The notes: a model not told the origin generated them from the sequence alone. Shown: positions 23,649 through 35,109, numbered from the stretch's first letter. The stretch: 64,000 nt of DNA from Cristatella mucedo (GCA_009760855.2 WPIO01000069.1:1200501-1264500), one strand, 5' to 3'. Translations and numbers: made by a program.

Positions 23649-23884
23649 CAGAGACGGAAGCACCTACAGTAGCGACGGAAGCACCTACACCGGAAACTTG
23701 TGGAACATGCATCGATAATGGCAACGAGTTATCTATTGCAAAGAAAACCGACTGCCGATCGTATGAGATGGCAGTGGAATACGGCTTCGAAAAGAAGATC
23801 GTCATGCCCTGTCCTAGTGGCATGCGATTTGATGTCAAGCATTGTGTGTGCAACTTCGAAAGTGAAGTTGACTGCAACTGCTAA
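23649..23884 (+). CDS. Last exon of a small secreted cysteine-rich, CBM14-like protein (paralog 2)
   Basis: Preceded by a good acceptor (ttctttcattcag at about 23,636-23,648), the exon enters in phase 1. It encodes an acidic Thr/Pro spacer (ETEAPTVATEAPTPE), then CGTC, DCRSYEM, PCPSGMRFD and CVCN...VDCNC, ending at TAA 23,882-23,884. Eight cysteines are present. The core CP-x-G-x-RFD-x-x-x-C resembles CBM14/peritrophin-A but lacks the usual cysteine after DCxxY. It aligns with the exon at 3-161. With the signal peptide at 10,628-10,670 the product would be 92 residues, secreted. The spacer may be O-glycosylated. A chitin-related extracellular role is inferred, not shown. The repeat-filled intron of about 13 kb is the odd part of the model. 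Confidence 0.7.
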
Positions 23885-23939
23885 AGGCTTCATTCTGGCG
23901 GTCGTATTTCGTGGCTCGTAATGAACTCTGCATCTCTCA

Positions 23940-23945
23940 AATAAA
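23940..23945 (+). promoter_or_regulatory. Poly(A) signal of paralog 2
   Basis: AATAAA 55 bases after the TAA stop, matching the short 3' UTR of the first paralog. Confidence 0.65.
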
Positions 23946-24843
23946 GCATTTGTGAACTAGTAATGTGTCCAGGAGTTTTTCCAAACGCTATTTGTTGACG
24001 TGCCTGCTAACAGAAAGGAACGAAGGATATGATGCTGAAGCTTCGAAACTACCCGTAAGCGAGGTTTACTAACGTGGTGTCTTAAGCGGACCAAAATGTA
24101 CAAGAGACCACTGAATTTACAAAGTTCCGGCACTACCTTATGTAGGTACAGCTACTGAGATGATGGTACACTTGATGCCGGTGCAAATCTGGGTAAAAAA
24201 CTAGTAACCACACATATAAATAAGTCTCAAGCCGAAACAAGCGTGTAAAAGCGTAACCCAATCATGCTTAAACCAGCTTGCACGAGTATGTATCGTGGCA
24301 AGAAGGACCGCATATTAGTAGAACTCATTATTAGTAATCTAGAGTTAACATTGCTGCATTTGATTAGCTCAGCGAGTTCTCACAAGAAAAAAAGACCGGA
24401 TTCGTCGGATGCGAAGGGAAAGCTAAGGGCTTTTAACTGCGACCTCAGTGACGAAGAATGCTCTGACAGAAGCCGCAAATGTATACTTGCTGTTGGAATC
24501 AAAAGCACTCGACCTTGGCGACTACGTAAACAGGCTTGTAGGCTTATCTGACGTCAGCTGCTTCGTTTGACAGTCTCTTCTGGGTATTTACTGCTAGGTT
24601 ATCACCCCCTCCCCGGAAGTCCCAAGTTGACGTTACAAACAGAGTCGAGTGTTCGACTAAAGGAAGGAAGTTATTTATTAGCTGCTGAAAATGACATGAG
24701 CTCGTCTGCAGCTCTACGCAGGACAGCTCTAGTTGACCTGCAGTATTTAGTTGACTTTAACAATAAGGCATCTAGCATCTAGCAAGCATGATTAAGTACT
24801 AGCAGGGATGACTTAAATTTAGTCAGAGATTCTCTCCGAGTAA

Positions 24844-24849
24844 TTTATT
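24844..24849 (-). promoter_or_regulatory. Poly(A) signal of the - strand gene
   Basis: AATAAA on the - strand, about 125 bases after the TGA at 24,974-24,976 of the candidate terminal exon. It lies about 0.9 kb from the poly(A) signal of the + strand secreted-protein gene, so the two genes converge. Confidence 0.45.
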
Positions 24850-24973
24850 TTCACTTGAAATGCTTGCTGTTACAGCAAGTAGCAATGATGCATTGGCAAG
24901 GAGAATCATCTTACAAAAGATTTGTAGACGGCAGAGAAGTCCGAACTTCATCTTCATGTGAAATCGAAAAAGA

Positions 24974-25031
24974 TCACCTCTTGCTTGCACTCTTCCGTTT
25001 CGTTTTCGGTAAACTTCCACCAGTATGTGGT
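24974..25031 (-). CDS. Candidate terminal exon (exon 6) of an unrecognised nuclear-type protein
   Basis: An acceptor with a pyrimidine-rich tract (ccttcatttattacag) precedes this exon. Entered in phase 2, as required by the donor at 29,888, it encodes PHTGGSLPKTKRKSASKR and stops at TGA 24,974-24,976. The PKTKRK-type basic cluster looks like a nuclear localisation signal and continues the Lys/Ser-rich composition of exon 5. AATAAA follows at 24,849-24,844. A second frame of the same exon (phase 0) is also open for 25 codons, so the phase assignment depends on the gene model. Confidence 0.45.
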
Positions 25032-25456
25032 CTGTAATAAATGAAGGTAAACTTGAAGCTGGCAGCTGATGCAGAGTAGAATGCGCCTTCAGAGCTTTCA
25101 CTAGAACTTTCAAGGAACATACAAAAATTTTAGTGTTATGAAAAATCTCTGGCTTATCTTTAATAGAAGGAGCGACATATTGTTAAGCACTTATCCTGTC
25201 TTCTTCAGAGTAAATTGGTGTATTTTTATAGATACCGAAGTCTCCTACGAGCTCATGCACACTGACAGGGAGATTCTGACTTCGGTAATCCCAAGGGCAA
25301 AATACTCGCAGTTCACGACCCAGGCCGAATTTTTAACGCTGAAGTTGGCCATCATTTAATGCATACTACTAGAAAAAGTGACAGTAACAACAAATAATAA
25401 GCAGAAATACAAATAAGGCCTTTTAATTATTAAAACTATTCTTATACATAAAATTG

Positions 25457-25605
25457 AGATCTGCCGAGCTGATTTGGCCCAGTGGTTAAGGTGCTCGCCC
25501 CCAAACAAGGTCTGGCCGAGGTGCTACGCTCGAGCCCCATGGCAAATGTGAAGCGCCTGAATATAGATTGGGTTCTCTAATGGCGCTATAAAAATGATTT
25601 ATATA
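25457..25605 (+). mobile_element. tRNA-derived SINE
   Basis: gccgagctgatttggcccag, gtggttaaggtgctcgcc (A box), gctcgagcccc (B box) and gcgcctgaatatagattggg (stem-loop), with a short AT-rich tail. Confidence 0.75.
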
Positions 25606-26218
25606 TTATATATACATATCAAATCAATCGGAAATAAAGGTTTTTCATTCCTTCCCGCGCTAAAGAGCGGCCTCAGGCAACTTCTAGCGTGGTGCGGACA
25701 TTTACTTGATTTCTCCGTAATACCTTCGGGTATTCCGCTGCTATCTTCGCTGTGACTATTTATGAGCTGTCCTCGGATATGCTATATAAAACAGGACCTG
25801 CTTAGCATAAGGTGCGATGTCGCCATTAGTCGATACTTACCGGTGGGCCTTCTGCGGCGGGCCAGTGAAAACTTTCCTGCATCCTGCGTTCGCCCTATCA
25901 ACAGCTCGGCTATAAAAATACGACTCGTAATTTTAAAGCGCTGAATAGTACTTGTTGCGGTAGTAGCCCACTGGCCGTAGCCCAGCGCGTTGTAAAACTT
26001 CGTCTGACGGCCGTTACCAAGGTCCAATTCAAATTCGAAGTGACCGCCTGCGCCGGGCCGGAAGCAAACAGAGGAGAATACAAGCCACTTCATCGCCGTC
26101 GCCCTGTTGTCGGACAGCCTCTTAAGTTCCGCCTAATACATTTCTGCTCGCTAAAAACCGAGGGGTTACTTATCCGCGATCAGGTGGTCCCGGAGAAGCT
26201 AGATGCATTTCTGCTTGA

Positions 26219-26546
26219 AGCTTTAGCTCTGCAGGTCCTAGACTGTGGAACTCGCTTCCACAATTCTTACACAACGACAACTACTCTCGTAATGCTGACT
26301 ATGGCACATCCTTTTCTGCGGTCCGGAGCTGCTATTTCTATGCTACTCACTACCTCAACTGCTCTCCTGACTCTACAATGCTTCCCACTTTCTCTTTGTT
26401 GCGTGAGACGAAGTCTGTTGGGTACCGAATGCGTACCGAAAGCCGCTTAGGCTGTGAATGCGCTATACACAACTCTCCTACGTAACACCCACATAGTCTT
26501 TATGAATTTGTGGAGTTACAGACGGAAATACATTATCTTACCGAAA
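26219..26546 (+). mobile_element. L2-B 3' end nested in L2-B
   Basis: Starts at tttagctctgcaggtcctag and ends at acggaaatacattat. It is nearly collinear with 29,120-29,443 and splits the endonuclease codons of the host L2-B. Confidence 0.7.
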
Positions 26547-26617
26547 CTTGGATGGCGCATTGTCCCAGTAGCTGTATTTATGAGACCACTCCATACGGGT
26601 TCTAATTATATCAGTAA

Positions 26618-27157
26618 ATGCGTCCTGACAAGGAGGGTGGCGGGGTTGAAATTGTTGTTCGCGCATCATTTGGCTATAAAATGTGCAGTTTCTCGCATGG
26701 GCCATCATTTGAAGCGGTTGCAATCAGGTCTTCATCAGAGACGACGCCTCTCACCGTTGTGATATGCCGGCCTCCTTCCTGCTGTCTAAACTTGTTTATA
26801 GAGGAGTTTCTAGAGTTCCTCGCTAAAATATTTGTGTGTGACAGGTCGCTACTGATTGTAGGAGACTTCAATATTCACGTTGAAAACCCTTGCAACAGCC
26901 GGGTCCGCTCATTTCTTGACTGTCTGGAGAATTTTGGTTTGGCCCAATACGTTAATCATAGCACCCACGTAGGTGGCCCCATTCTAGATCTCGTGATCAC
27001 TGAGGATGTCTTCCCCACGAACTTTGTGGTGCGCCCACTGACCCTCTCAGATCATTTTCGGTCTCGTTTACTGTTCCTGCTCCCTCGCACGTACAGGGCA
27101 ATGTCAAATTTGTCGAACGACGTAACTTACATAGCATTGATATGGACAAGTTTTTAA
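26618..27157 (+). pseudogene. L2-B endonuclease domain (decayed)
   Basis: An open frame of 179 codons contains the AP-endonuclease signature blocks of non-LTR retrotransposons: GDFNIHVEN at 26,861 onward, the LDLVIT block near 26,985, and SDHF near 27,047. The expected role is nicking target DNA to prime reverse transcription. The frame start is not a true initiator; the domain actually begins about 0.5 kb earlier, before the nested insertion. The downstream reading frame breaks before the RT domain. Confidence 0.75.
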
Positions 27158-27486
27158 AATCTGTTTGTGATGCAGGTCTTCTTGATCTGCATTCAGACCA
27201 GACCTGCAGCCTCGATACCCTCACTGATGCTATGAACATAACACTCAGGAGTTCTCTTAACAAGCATGCTCCCGTTCGCTCTATTCATGTTCAAAGTCGT
27301 GGAGATTCCTTTCAATTTACAAAAAACTCCTAAAGATGCACCGGGTTAAGAGCAGGCTTGAACGTCGTTTTAAGAAATCGGGGTCTGATGCAGATCTAGT
27401 CAATTACAAAAACTTCCTCCGAGTTTACACCCGAAAGCTTAAAAAACTGCGCTTCTTTTTTCATTAGCAAGCTGAAGTCCTGCCAG

Positions 27487-28470
27487 TTGGACACTAAACA
27501 GGTTTATAAGACAGTAAATCATTTACTGGCCAATGCTGAGAGGTCTGACTCCCCAGATATTAAGGACTCTTCCGAAAAGTTTTCTGCCTTCTTTTCTAAA
27601 AAAATTGTGCACATTAGTGCCTCCATTAAGCCCCCTCAGACTAAAGCTATCGAAGTTCCACAACCCGTGATCTTCCTTACAAGGTTCTCCGAGGTTTCTG
27701 CATGCGATGTGGCTACTCTAATAAGGTCAAGCAAAAATAGCTCGTCTCCTGAAGACCCAATACCTTCATCTCTGTGGTCTTCACTGGCAGACCAACTTAG
27801 CCCTGCCATAACTAAGATTCGGAATGTTTCTTTGGGAAAAGCGTTCGTCCCCAAGTCCTTCAAATCGGCAATCGTTAGACCCATTCTTAAAAAGCCTGGA
27901 TTACACACAGAGGTCTTTGTAAGCAATCGCCCAGTTTCCCTTCTTCTTTTCTTGTCAAAGAAAAAATAGTTGCTAAGCAGATGGCTGAACATATTAAAAA
28001 TAACGAAATATCAGAAACAATTTAATCAGGCTTCAAGAGGCAGCTCTCCAAAGAAACCACTCTCCTCCGTGTTAACAATGACAACGCGGCAACGACGACG
28101 GGAATGTCTCTGCCCTAGCTCTGCTAGATCTGTCTGCTGCCTTCGAAACCATTGATCACGATGTTCTGCTGGAATGAATGAGAAAAACGATCGGTCTGGC
28201 AGACGAAGCACTGGCATGGTTTAAATTGTACTTGTCTGATCGTGTTCAATCCGTGTCGTCTGGGGGTCAGGTTTTACACACGAGAAGGGTCACCTGTGGA
28301 GTTGCTCAATGGTCTGTACTTGGTCCCTTGCCGTTCTCCATTTATACACAACCTCTGGGAAAAGTGATCAAGGTCAATGGAATAGGATATTAATTTTATG
28401 CTGATGATAATCAGTTGTATTTGTCATTCAAACCGTCGGAATCTGCTGCGGCAACTGAGAAACCGAATGC
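27487..28470 (+). pseudogene. L2-B reverse-transcriptase domain (decayed)
   Basis: The N-terminal RT linker (FSAFFSKKIVHISASIKP), the fingers region (LKKPG...NRPVSLL) and the LDLSAAFETIDHDVLLE-like motif with a stop are recognisable. So are GVAQWSVLGPLPF (from [10 protein letters not shown]) and FYADDNQLYLSF with its catalytic YADD at about 28,397-28,408. At least four stops or shifts interrupt them. The order matches L2/CR1-clade polymerases. Confidence 0.75.
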
Positions 28471-29307
28471 TTGCCTTGCCGATATTTGATCCTGGATGTC
28501 GGAAAACTTCCTGAAATAAATAAGGATACAACCAAACTGCTGCTAATAGGACACGTTAAACGTGTGGCTGGATTAAAAGGCTTTGCTCTTCTAATAGGTG
28601 ATGCTACTCTGCGACCATCACCACGTGCTCGAAATTTAGGTGTCGTTTTCGACAGCTGCATCAATTTTAAAAGCTCCATTCAGAAGATTGCTTCTACAGC
28701 TTGCCATCACATCCAATCCCAATCCAAGATTAGGAGCTGTCTCACACAGTTGCTTGTAAAAAATTTAACTAGCTCCTTAGCTCTGTCTCGGCTTGATCAT
28801 TGTATTTCCTTTTTGGCTGGGCTGCCAAAGAAAGCTATTAGGCCACTGCAGCAGACTATGAATATGGCTGCAAGGCTAGTCTTCAAGTCCCAGCGGTTTG
28901 AGCACGTGTCTCCTTTGCTAAAAGAAGTAGGATGGATGCCGGTTCAGCAGCGGATACAGAGCAAAGCTCTTACGCTGACCCACAAGGCCCTCCACGGCTT
29001 GGCTCCTTCGTACCTAGCTGAACTGCTGCATCAGTTTCATCCTGTTCGCGCCCTCAGGTCCTGTGTGGACAATCAAGTAACTGTTCCATTTCTCTGCTTA
29101 AAGACCGTTGGTGACAGAAACTTTAGCTCTGCAGGTCCTAGACTGTGGAACTCGCTTCCCCAATTCTTACGCAACGACAACTACTCTCCTACTGCCGACT
29201 ATGGCACATCCTTCTCAGCGGTCCTGAGCTGCTACTTCCATGCTACTCACTACCTCAGCTGCTCTACTGACTCTGCTATGCTTCCCACTTTCTCTTTGTT
29301 TCGTTAG
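28471..29307 (+). pseudogene. L2-B C-terminal polyprotein region
   Basis: A 278-codon open frame covers the part downstream of YADD: NLGVVFDSCINFKSSIQKI, LSRLDHCISFLAGLP, MNMAARLVFKSQRFEHVSPL, GWMPVQQRIQSKALTLTHKA, then SSAGPRLWNSLPQFLR. This layout is diagnostic of L2/CR1-type elements. It is the least decayed segment of this copy. Confidence 0.75.
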
Positions 29308-29554
29308 ACGAAGTCTGTTGGCTACCGAATGCGTAAAGGAAGCCGCGTAGGGTGTGAGTTCCCTGTACTAAACTCTCATGAGTAATGCCCACCCGGTCTT
29401 TATGACTCTGTCCAGTTACAGACGGAGATACATTACATTCACAGCAAGCTTAATAACTCACATTTTCATTGCGGTCTTAGCAGGATCTTATTCGTTACTT
29501 TTATGTTCCTGTTCACTGACATGATGCAGATTAACAGCAACGAGAATATGAATA

Positions 29555-29680
29555 ATACAAAGGTGCATGCTACTACTAACCACACGGTAATGCTTCCTTT
29601 GCAGCTGATACAAAGTGCTTAGAAAGAGATCACGTTCTCCAAAAGTGCTATACAACCCACTTTTATTACCATTAGGTAAT
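29555..29680 (+). mobile_element. Degenerate L2-A 3' end
   Basis: ggtgcatgctactactaaccacac, cctttgcagctgatacaaagtgcttagaaagagatcacgttctcc and a TTATTACC tail are remnants of the L2-A 3' UTR and stem-loop. Confidence 0.55.
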
Positions 29681-29887
29681 ATATGGTAATAAATGGAAGG
29701 GCACCATTAAAGATCCAAGCTTTACGAATGCCCTAAATAATTAAAATTCTTGGAAACTGCAGAAGTCAAGTCGGAAAGCGTCAACGATCTGACTTCTGAC
29801 GAGGTCAACAGTTTACCACCGTTATCTGGTGCTCAAAAGCTCAAAGATAAATAATAAGGAGAGCAAAATCAAGTCAAAATTACGCAC

Positions 29888-30369
29888 CTTGCTGCTGAAG
29901 TGTCGCTTGGAGCAAGCCTGTTTGGGTGAACTTTCTCCGTCGCTGGCCGGTTCTTCCTCAGATCGGAATTTCTTTGGTTCTTGGAATTAGATTGGTTGGC
30001 TTTCGACAGCTTCTTTTTGCCTGCTTTCGTAACGGTGCTCTTCCTTGCAGCCGGCGTGAAGAGGGGACTCTTCTTTGGTATGGTAGGACCCACGTCCTCG
30101 AAGGACGCGTTCTCTGTCGGAGTAACATCATCGCTTTCGAAGGACAAGCGCTGTTTAGCCGTAGCAATTGGTTTCTTGGGGATTGCATGCTTGTTGTCAG
30201 TGGCAGTTTTTCGTGCTGAAAAGGCACCCTTAGCCGAACCCTTGGCCAGACTGGCCATCGCCGAGTCCGTAGAGGAATCGGTCTCTGTCATTATGTCTGG
30301 TGACTCGGGTGAGGACAGCTGACTGCCCTCGGACAACGAGGCTCTGGAAGATCTGGGAAATTTCGATGG
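29888..30369 (-). CDS. Candidate exon 5 of an unrecognised nuclear-type protein
   Basis: The exon runs from an acceptor (gaggtctcag) at 30,369 to a donor AAG|GTGCGT after 29,888; 482 bases, phase 0 in, phase 2 out. The peptide is Ser/Lys/Thr-rich and probably disordered, with SEGSQLSSPESPDI, FESDDVTPTENASFEDVG, KKSPLFTPAARKS and KAGKKKLSKANQSNSKNQR. Several S/TP sites suggest a phosphorylated chromatin-associated or nuclear protein. Alternative acceptors at about 30,357 and 30,348 (phase 2) could join exon 3 directly. No homologous family is recognised. Confidence 0.5.
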
Positions 30370-31284
30370 CTGAGACCTCGCTAAGTTCGTTTTTTTCCGA
30401 CCTTAGTTTAGCCGACGTTTCGCAAAAGGAAGACGATGGGCCACCAGCACTGGTGACGCTAGACTCGGCTGCTGTGGGTGCTGCTGAACTGCCTGTCACA
30501 GTTGAAGTTTGTAAAGACTTTCGCCAGAGACAGTTTTCTCGTAGCCGGCGATACAGGGTTACTGCCAAAAGACTGGCTGCACAAAAGGAAGACAATGCGA
30601 TGGGGAGTATTTCCAATAATCCTGCCCGCATCGTTCCTGTGTAAATGAGAAGAGCTAATTAGTGCACTCGGTCCAGGTGATTAGTACGGAACCTAATAAA
30701 CGGAATTAGTACGGGATTAGTACGGATTAGAACGGAATAAATGCAGTCACATTAAAAAATACCCACTTCATGTGAAAGTCGCACATGTATTATAGCCCTT
30801 TGCTTTAACAACAACGACGACAGCTGAAACAGCTGAAACAGCTGAAAAGATCGACATCAGTTTGATAATGAGGACGACCACGACCAGTCGTGAGCGTCTA
30901 CGTTAGAATGCCACCAAACAAACTAGCGCGACAAACGACCCGTAAGAGCACTCACAGAAGATAAGAAGCATGCTGCATTTTATTTCTCTAGAGGTTGCTG
31001 GCCTATATAATGCATAATTTGGGCACAGTATAATATTAGCCCAAGAGTTAGTATGAAGGAGCTCTGGGATTCAGGTCACTGGTGGGAGTCTTGCAGCATA
31101 CAACTCTCAATTGCTGCTGATACGCACAAAAGTCTTAGATGCACATGTGTGCCGAAATAGTTCCTCAATTATAAATATTTTTGCCATTCACACATAATAG
31201 GACATGTAAATTTAACTATAGTCTGGTGCCTTCGCAGGTGTAACAGATTTCCTCAGAGTACAGCATTATTGAAAGTGCTATGTC

Positions 31285-31695
31285 CCTCCTTTCTACGTTC
31301 CTTTCATTCTTTGGTCTAGCCTAACTATTAGATTATACTCACTCGACAAGCTAAGCAACGCAGTACCTGCTTTTCAGAACCTAATCGCTTACCTATACCT
31401 CATACGAGCTTAAATTCCTTTGGAGACCGTGCCTTCAGTTTGTAAGGTCTCAATGCCTGGAAGTCTGTTCCGACTGGCGCCACGACAATCGCATGATTTG
31501 ACCAAATTCATGCAAAGAAGCGACAAACTACACTTGCCTGCTCACCCTGTGCGTGTCACTCCTAACCGTAGTATTCATGTTGCTTATCAAGCATGAGAGC
31601 ACACACCACTCGATCGTGTTTCCTTTGTAGCAAATGTAAAGCACCTAGAAAGAGACTGAGTTCTCTGATTTCGCTTTATCATGTGTGTTATATAG
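31285..31695 (+). mobile_element. L2-A C-terminal and 3' end, diverged
   Basis: The LGDRAFSL-equivalent (tttggagaccgtgccttcag), the LNAWKSVP region, 3' UTR and stem-loop (gcacctagaaagagactgagttctct) are present. Confidence 0.65.
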
Positions 31696-31734
31696 GGATA
31701 TAACATACTCGTCTAAGCGAACTCAATTTCAACT

Positions 31735-32005
31735 ATTTTATTTAGCTGAAATTAGGCAGTATTTACTATGGAGCTAATATCGCCGTAGTGCAACGTTACT
31801 TAGGAAGCGGCATATCTTGAATTGATGCATCAGGAGACATGCCGGCAAAGCTGATTTTGAGTGCTAGTCTTTCCAATATCCGAGTCAAACTTGGTTTACT
31901 CATAACAAGTAAGTTAGCTTTATTGTCATTTACTGTTAGAACGTTTGCTGCCATCCACGCGAAGATGTCAGAAATATATGCAACAAGAAAGTTGAGAGAA
32001 TTAAT
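31735..32005 (-). mobile_element. L2-A RT-proximal fragment
   Basis: The - strand frame holds IFAWMAANVLTVNDNKANLL and KPSLTRILERLALKI, the segment downstream of YADD in L2-A. It is opposite in orientation to the fragment just before it, so one original copy may have been inverted or two copies abut. Confidence 0.65.
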
Positions 32006-32499
32006 AATAACGAGAAAGATGACACACACATGTGTCTTTTTCGCTTTAGTTGGGCTTCCCTAACAGCCGTCGCAGCTCCTTCAGCCAACAAGACACACGA
32101 ATTAAGCTCTAAGATTTATTTGCTTCCCTTGCAGCCGTATTCATCGCAGTCTGCAGTATGCAGTGTTTTTTCCCGTAGCCCAGCGAACTGCAGCAGTCTA
32201 ACTTTGATAAAACTAGGGGCTAGTGAAATTACGAACAAACCAATGTGGCAGGTCGTCTTTAATATTAGATTTGGATCGAACGTGGTCCGTGGTAGTGTAG
32301 GTAGTCTTCCTAATCACACTTTAGCAATTTAGACTGTTATTAAAGAGGAAACCAAAATTTCAAGTACCTGAGGATGGTAGCGAGAAAGCGACACAAGTTT
32401 AAAGACAACAGTCTTGCACTCCAACCACTAGACAGCAATGCACTTTCAGTGCGAGCTAATTTGTTTGGCTTAATTTGAGTTTCACCTTATTGTCCTTCA

Positions 32500-32735
32500 G
32501 AATAACATGCATCAGCCATTATCGTCTCCAACCTCCTCCAAAATCAGGATCGCGTTTGGTCTTTCGGCAGTTTCCTAGCAGGGTCAATACACTTACTCAA
32601 TTTCACCTACACTGGCTACCTTTAAAGCGTAGAGTCGTGTCACAATGTCAAAAATTTCTTGCCAGATTACTGATAGGCACCACTCGTTTCCCCGAAATCC
32701 ACTTTCTTCTGACAGCTTTCAGTGGGGCCTTGTGA
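32500..32735 (+). mobile_element. L2-A C-terminal fragment with internal deletion
   Basis: Encodes LTQFHLHWLPLKRRV and, after a gap, FLLTAFSGAL, the terminal residues of the L2-A protein. Confidence 0.5.
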
Positions 32736-32749
32736 TTCGCCCATGTTAG

Positions 32750-33125
32750 GCTTACTTTTAGCTATATAACGTAGCTGAAATTTGGGATTGTTCAGACAAA
32801 TATACAATATCTAAACTGGTCCACACATTATTGACATCCCGTCTCGACCAATGCCACTCACTGCTTAAAATCCACCCTGCCTCATTATTGGGTGATTTCA
32901 ACTTTCACTTTGATAACTTATCGGGCGTCTTCCGCCCCGAGTTTCTCGATCCGACTGACTTATTTTCTTTAGCGGCACAACTGCATGGCCATACTCACAT
33001 AGATAATCACACATTCCACCACATTTTAGTGCTGCACTGACAGGTCACTAGTCGTGCTACATTGTTCAGACATAACTGGCATTCGTGACTCGTCTGCTGA
33101 GATTAACCACACCCTGAAGCGACTA
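32750..33125 (+). mobile_element. Rearranged L2-A: RT segment fused to an endonuclease segment
   Basis: First comes FQLYNVAEI...TSRLDQCHSLL (C-terminal part of the polyprotein). About ten codons later follows LLGDFNFHFDN with THIDNHT, the N-terminal endonuclease block. The order is reversed relative to an intact element. Confidence 0.5.
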
Positions 33126-34255
33126 AATAATAACTATAACAATACACTTGAAAAAGCACCCCAAGATAACTCAGTCTCTTTCTAGGCGCTTTACATTTGC
33201 TGCAAAGGAAACACCATCGAATGGGGATTGTTATCTTGCTTGGTAAACAGCATAAATAACATGATCAGGGGACTTGCACAGGGTTAGCATGCAAGTGTGA
33301 ATAGCGGCAGCAAGCAACAGTGACAGGACACACAAGCACATACGGGGCGAATCACAGGGGCCATGAAATGCTGTCACAAATTAGCGAGTTTTTAATTGCT
33401 TTGTAAATATGGTCAAGACAGGGGATGCCGTGACGCAAATCGGGGAGTTCCAGGTTTTGGGAGCATACGAAATAAATCGAAGGTCTCCAAAGGATTTGAG
33501 GTTCGAACGAGGTATAGGTAAGAGTTAGTTTCCAAAAAGAGGGTGGTGCGATGCTTGGCCTAGTAGGGGAGAAATCTGATAGGTAAGCTGGAGCCAAAGA
33601 ATGAAGGGATCTTAAAGTGAGCGACAAAACCTTGAAGTCGATGCGTTGCTTGACTGGGAGCCAGTGTAGGTCGGCGAGAAGTGGTAAGATGTGGCAACAG
33701 TGACGCTCACGGCTGACAAAGCGCCTGATTGCACATGCCGGTAGGCCAGCAAGAGGTGAGTTATAGAAGTCAAGACGGGATGTCGCAAATGCACGGACCA
33801 AAATAGATGTGGCATCCTTACCTAAAAATGCCAAAAATTGAGCAATTTTATGCAGCTCAAAGTAGGCAGATCTGATTTTGGAGCTGATGTGGTCGTCTAA
33901 AGAAAGGTCACTTTGGTACATGGCACCTAGATTTCGTGCAAATTCAACAGGAGATATGCTGGCAGAGCCGACTTTGAGCATCAGCCTTTCCAATTATTGA
34001 TTGACACTTGATTTAACCATTACTTGTGAGGTAGTTTTCTCGTAATTTAAGAAAATTCTCTCCCATCCATGTGCGAATGTCATCCATATACGTAGCAAGG
34101 GAGTTGAGAAAATTTGACGTGCTCGAAGGCTGGGCGGGATCAAAGCAAAGGTACATCTGAGTGTCTTCCGCATAGAAGTGAAAGCCTAGATTATGCTTGA
34201 AAATTACATCGGCAAAAGGAAGAGTATAAACTGTGGAAAGAACCACACCTAGCTA
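33126..34255 (-). mobile_element. L2-A copy, 1.1 kb
   Basis: Runs from the (AAT)-like end and stem-loop to the YAEDTQMYLCF equivalent (YADD mutated to YAED) and FHFYAEDTQ near 34,170. Most of the post-YADD frame is open, for example from 33,352 to 33,993. Confidence 0.8.
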
Positions 34256-34259
34256 GCAG

Positions 34260-34990
34260 CCACCCTGCGTTCACAGCTTATAAATTATTGCAAGGGAATC
34301 CCATCACAACATTCATCGCCATATTCTCTAACGACAAGATCAAAATCTAGGCTATGCTGGTCTTTTGCGGAGAAGCATGTCAGAGAGAAACTCCAGGTAC
34401 AATAGTAAATGTTGAATGCGAAAAGATTGATTAGAAGAAGTAAGGTAAAGGTCTTCACCTGGCTCAGAGTTGCCAAAAATGTACGTAAATATGGTTATTT
34501 TAGCATAACTATTACAAGACCGGTAGCAATACAGCTGAAATGAATTACTACCAGACTCCCGCTACCTTGGCAGCACAGTGGCTTAGCTAGGAGGATACAT
34601 AAATCCCCGGGCACGTGACGAGGGAGCTAAAAAAAAAAATTAAATACAAACATTTTTTAGAAATTTTTTACGTGAGAATGCCAATTTTAATTTCATGCAA
34701 GTCCTTGTTACAGTAGACTTGACTGTTGCTGGCTGAGCTAATAAAGTAGAAACTCAGACCAAGCTAGGATTAGCTTACTATGCTAGCCTGGCACACACGC
34801 CAAAGTTCATTCGGCCTACGCAATGTTGTTGACAAGATACAGTCTGCTGCTCACTGAGACTGCTCATCTCTAAAAAAGTAGCAAAATTTGAAAAAGGGAT
34901 TATTGAGAGTGCTTATTTAATATTTTATGTTACTCAGAGACACTGTGTGTAATAATAATATTGCTGAGTATCGTGGTACCAGAATGTAGA
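34260..34990. other. No recognised feature
   Basis: AT-rich intron sequence of the - strand gene. One short - strand frame (34,285-34,476) has a hydrophobic start but no other support. Confidence 0.35.
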
Positions 34991-35002
34991 CGACGTTCTC
35001 AC

Positions 35003-35105
35003 TTCCAATCTCGCGAAATTTTTTTTCAAGCTTTCCCAAGGCTCAATTTCTTCCTCCGGCGACGGAGCCATTGGTATGAAGGCGATTGCTACTTCAGAGC
35101 AGCCT
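35003..35105 (-). CDS. Candidate exon 4 of an unrecognised nuclear-type protein
   Basis: Bounded by an acceptor (tggatttcacag) and a donor GAA|GTGAGA. It is 103 bases, phase 2 in and phase 0 out, exactly what the flanking exons need. The peptide, GCSEVAIAFIPMAPSPEEE followed by IEPWESLKKNFARLE, moves from a hydrophobic strand-like segment to an acidic helix. Because its two ends have different phases, skipping this exon would require a different acceptor in exon 5. Confidence 0.45.
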
Positions 35106-35109
35106 CTGT

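Larger units (their letters stand above)
25660..29443 (+). mobile_element. L2-B non-LTR retrotransposon, long decayed copy with self-nested insertion
   Basis: The 5' part (25,660-26,218) matches 49,610-50,190. The apurinic-type endonuclease begins near 26,120 (LKTEGLLIRDQVV ... LDAFLL), is interrupted at 26,219-26,546 by the 3' end of another L2-B, and resumes with TETW at 26,547. Reverse transcriptase and a C-terminal L2/CR1 domain follow, and the element ends near gttacagacggagatacatt at 29,443. Multiple stops and frameshifts make it inactive. It sits in an intron of the - strand gene. Confidence 0.8.

Noticed and set aside
24264-24551. 95-codon + strand frame as an extra secreted-protein exon.
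   Set aside because: No signal peptide, no shared cysteine pattern and no splice or promoter context.
25457-25530. Functional tRNA gene, suggested by A and B boxes (likewise at 60,957 and other SINE heads).
   Set aside because: All copies continue into the same non-tRNA body and L2-type stem-loop and cannot form an acceptor stem, so they are SINEs.
30230-30631. 133-codon - strand frame with a hydrophobic start overlapping exon 5.
   Set aside because: The frame runs past the splice donor region in the wrong phase. The exon 5 frame has better composition, splice sites and phase agreement.
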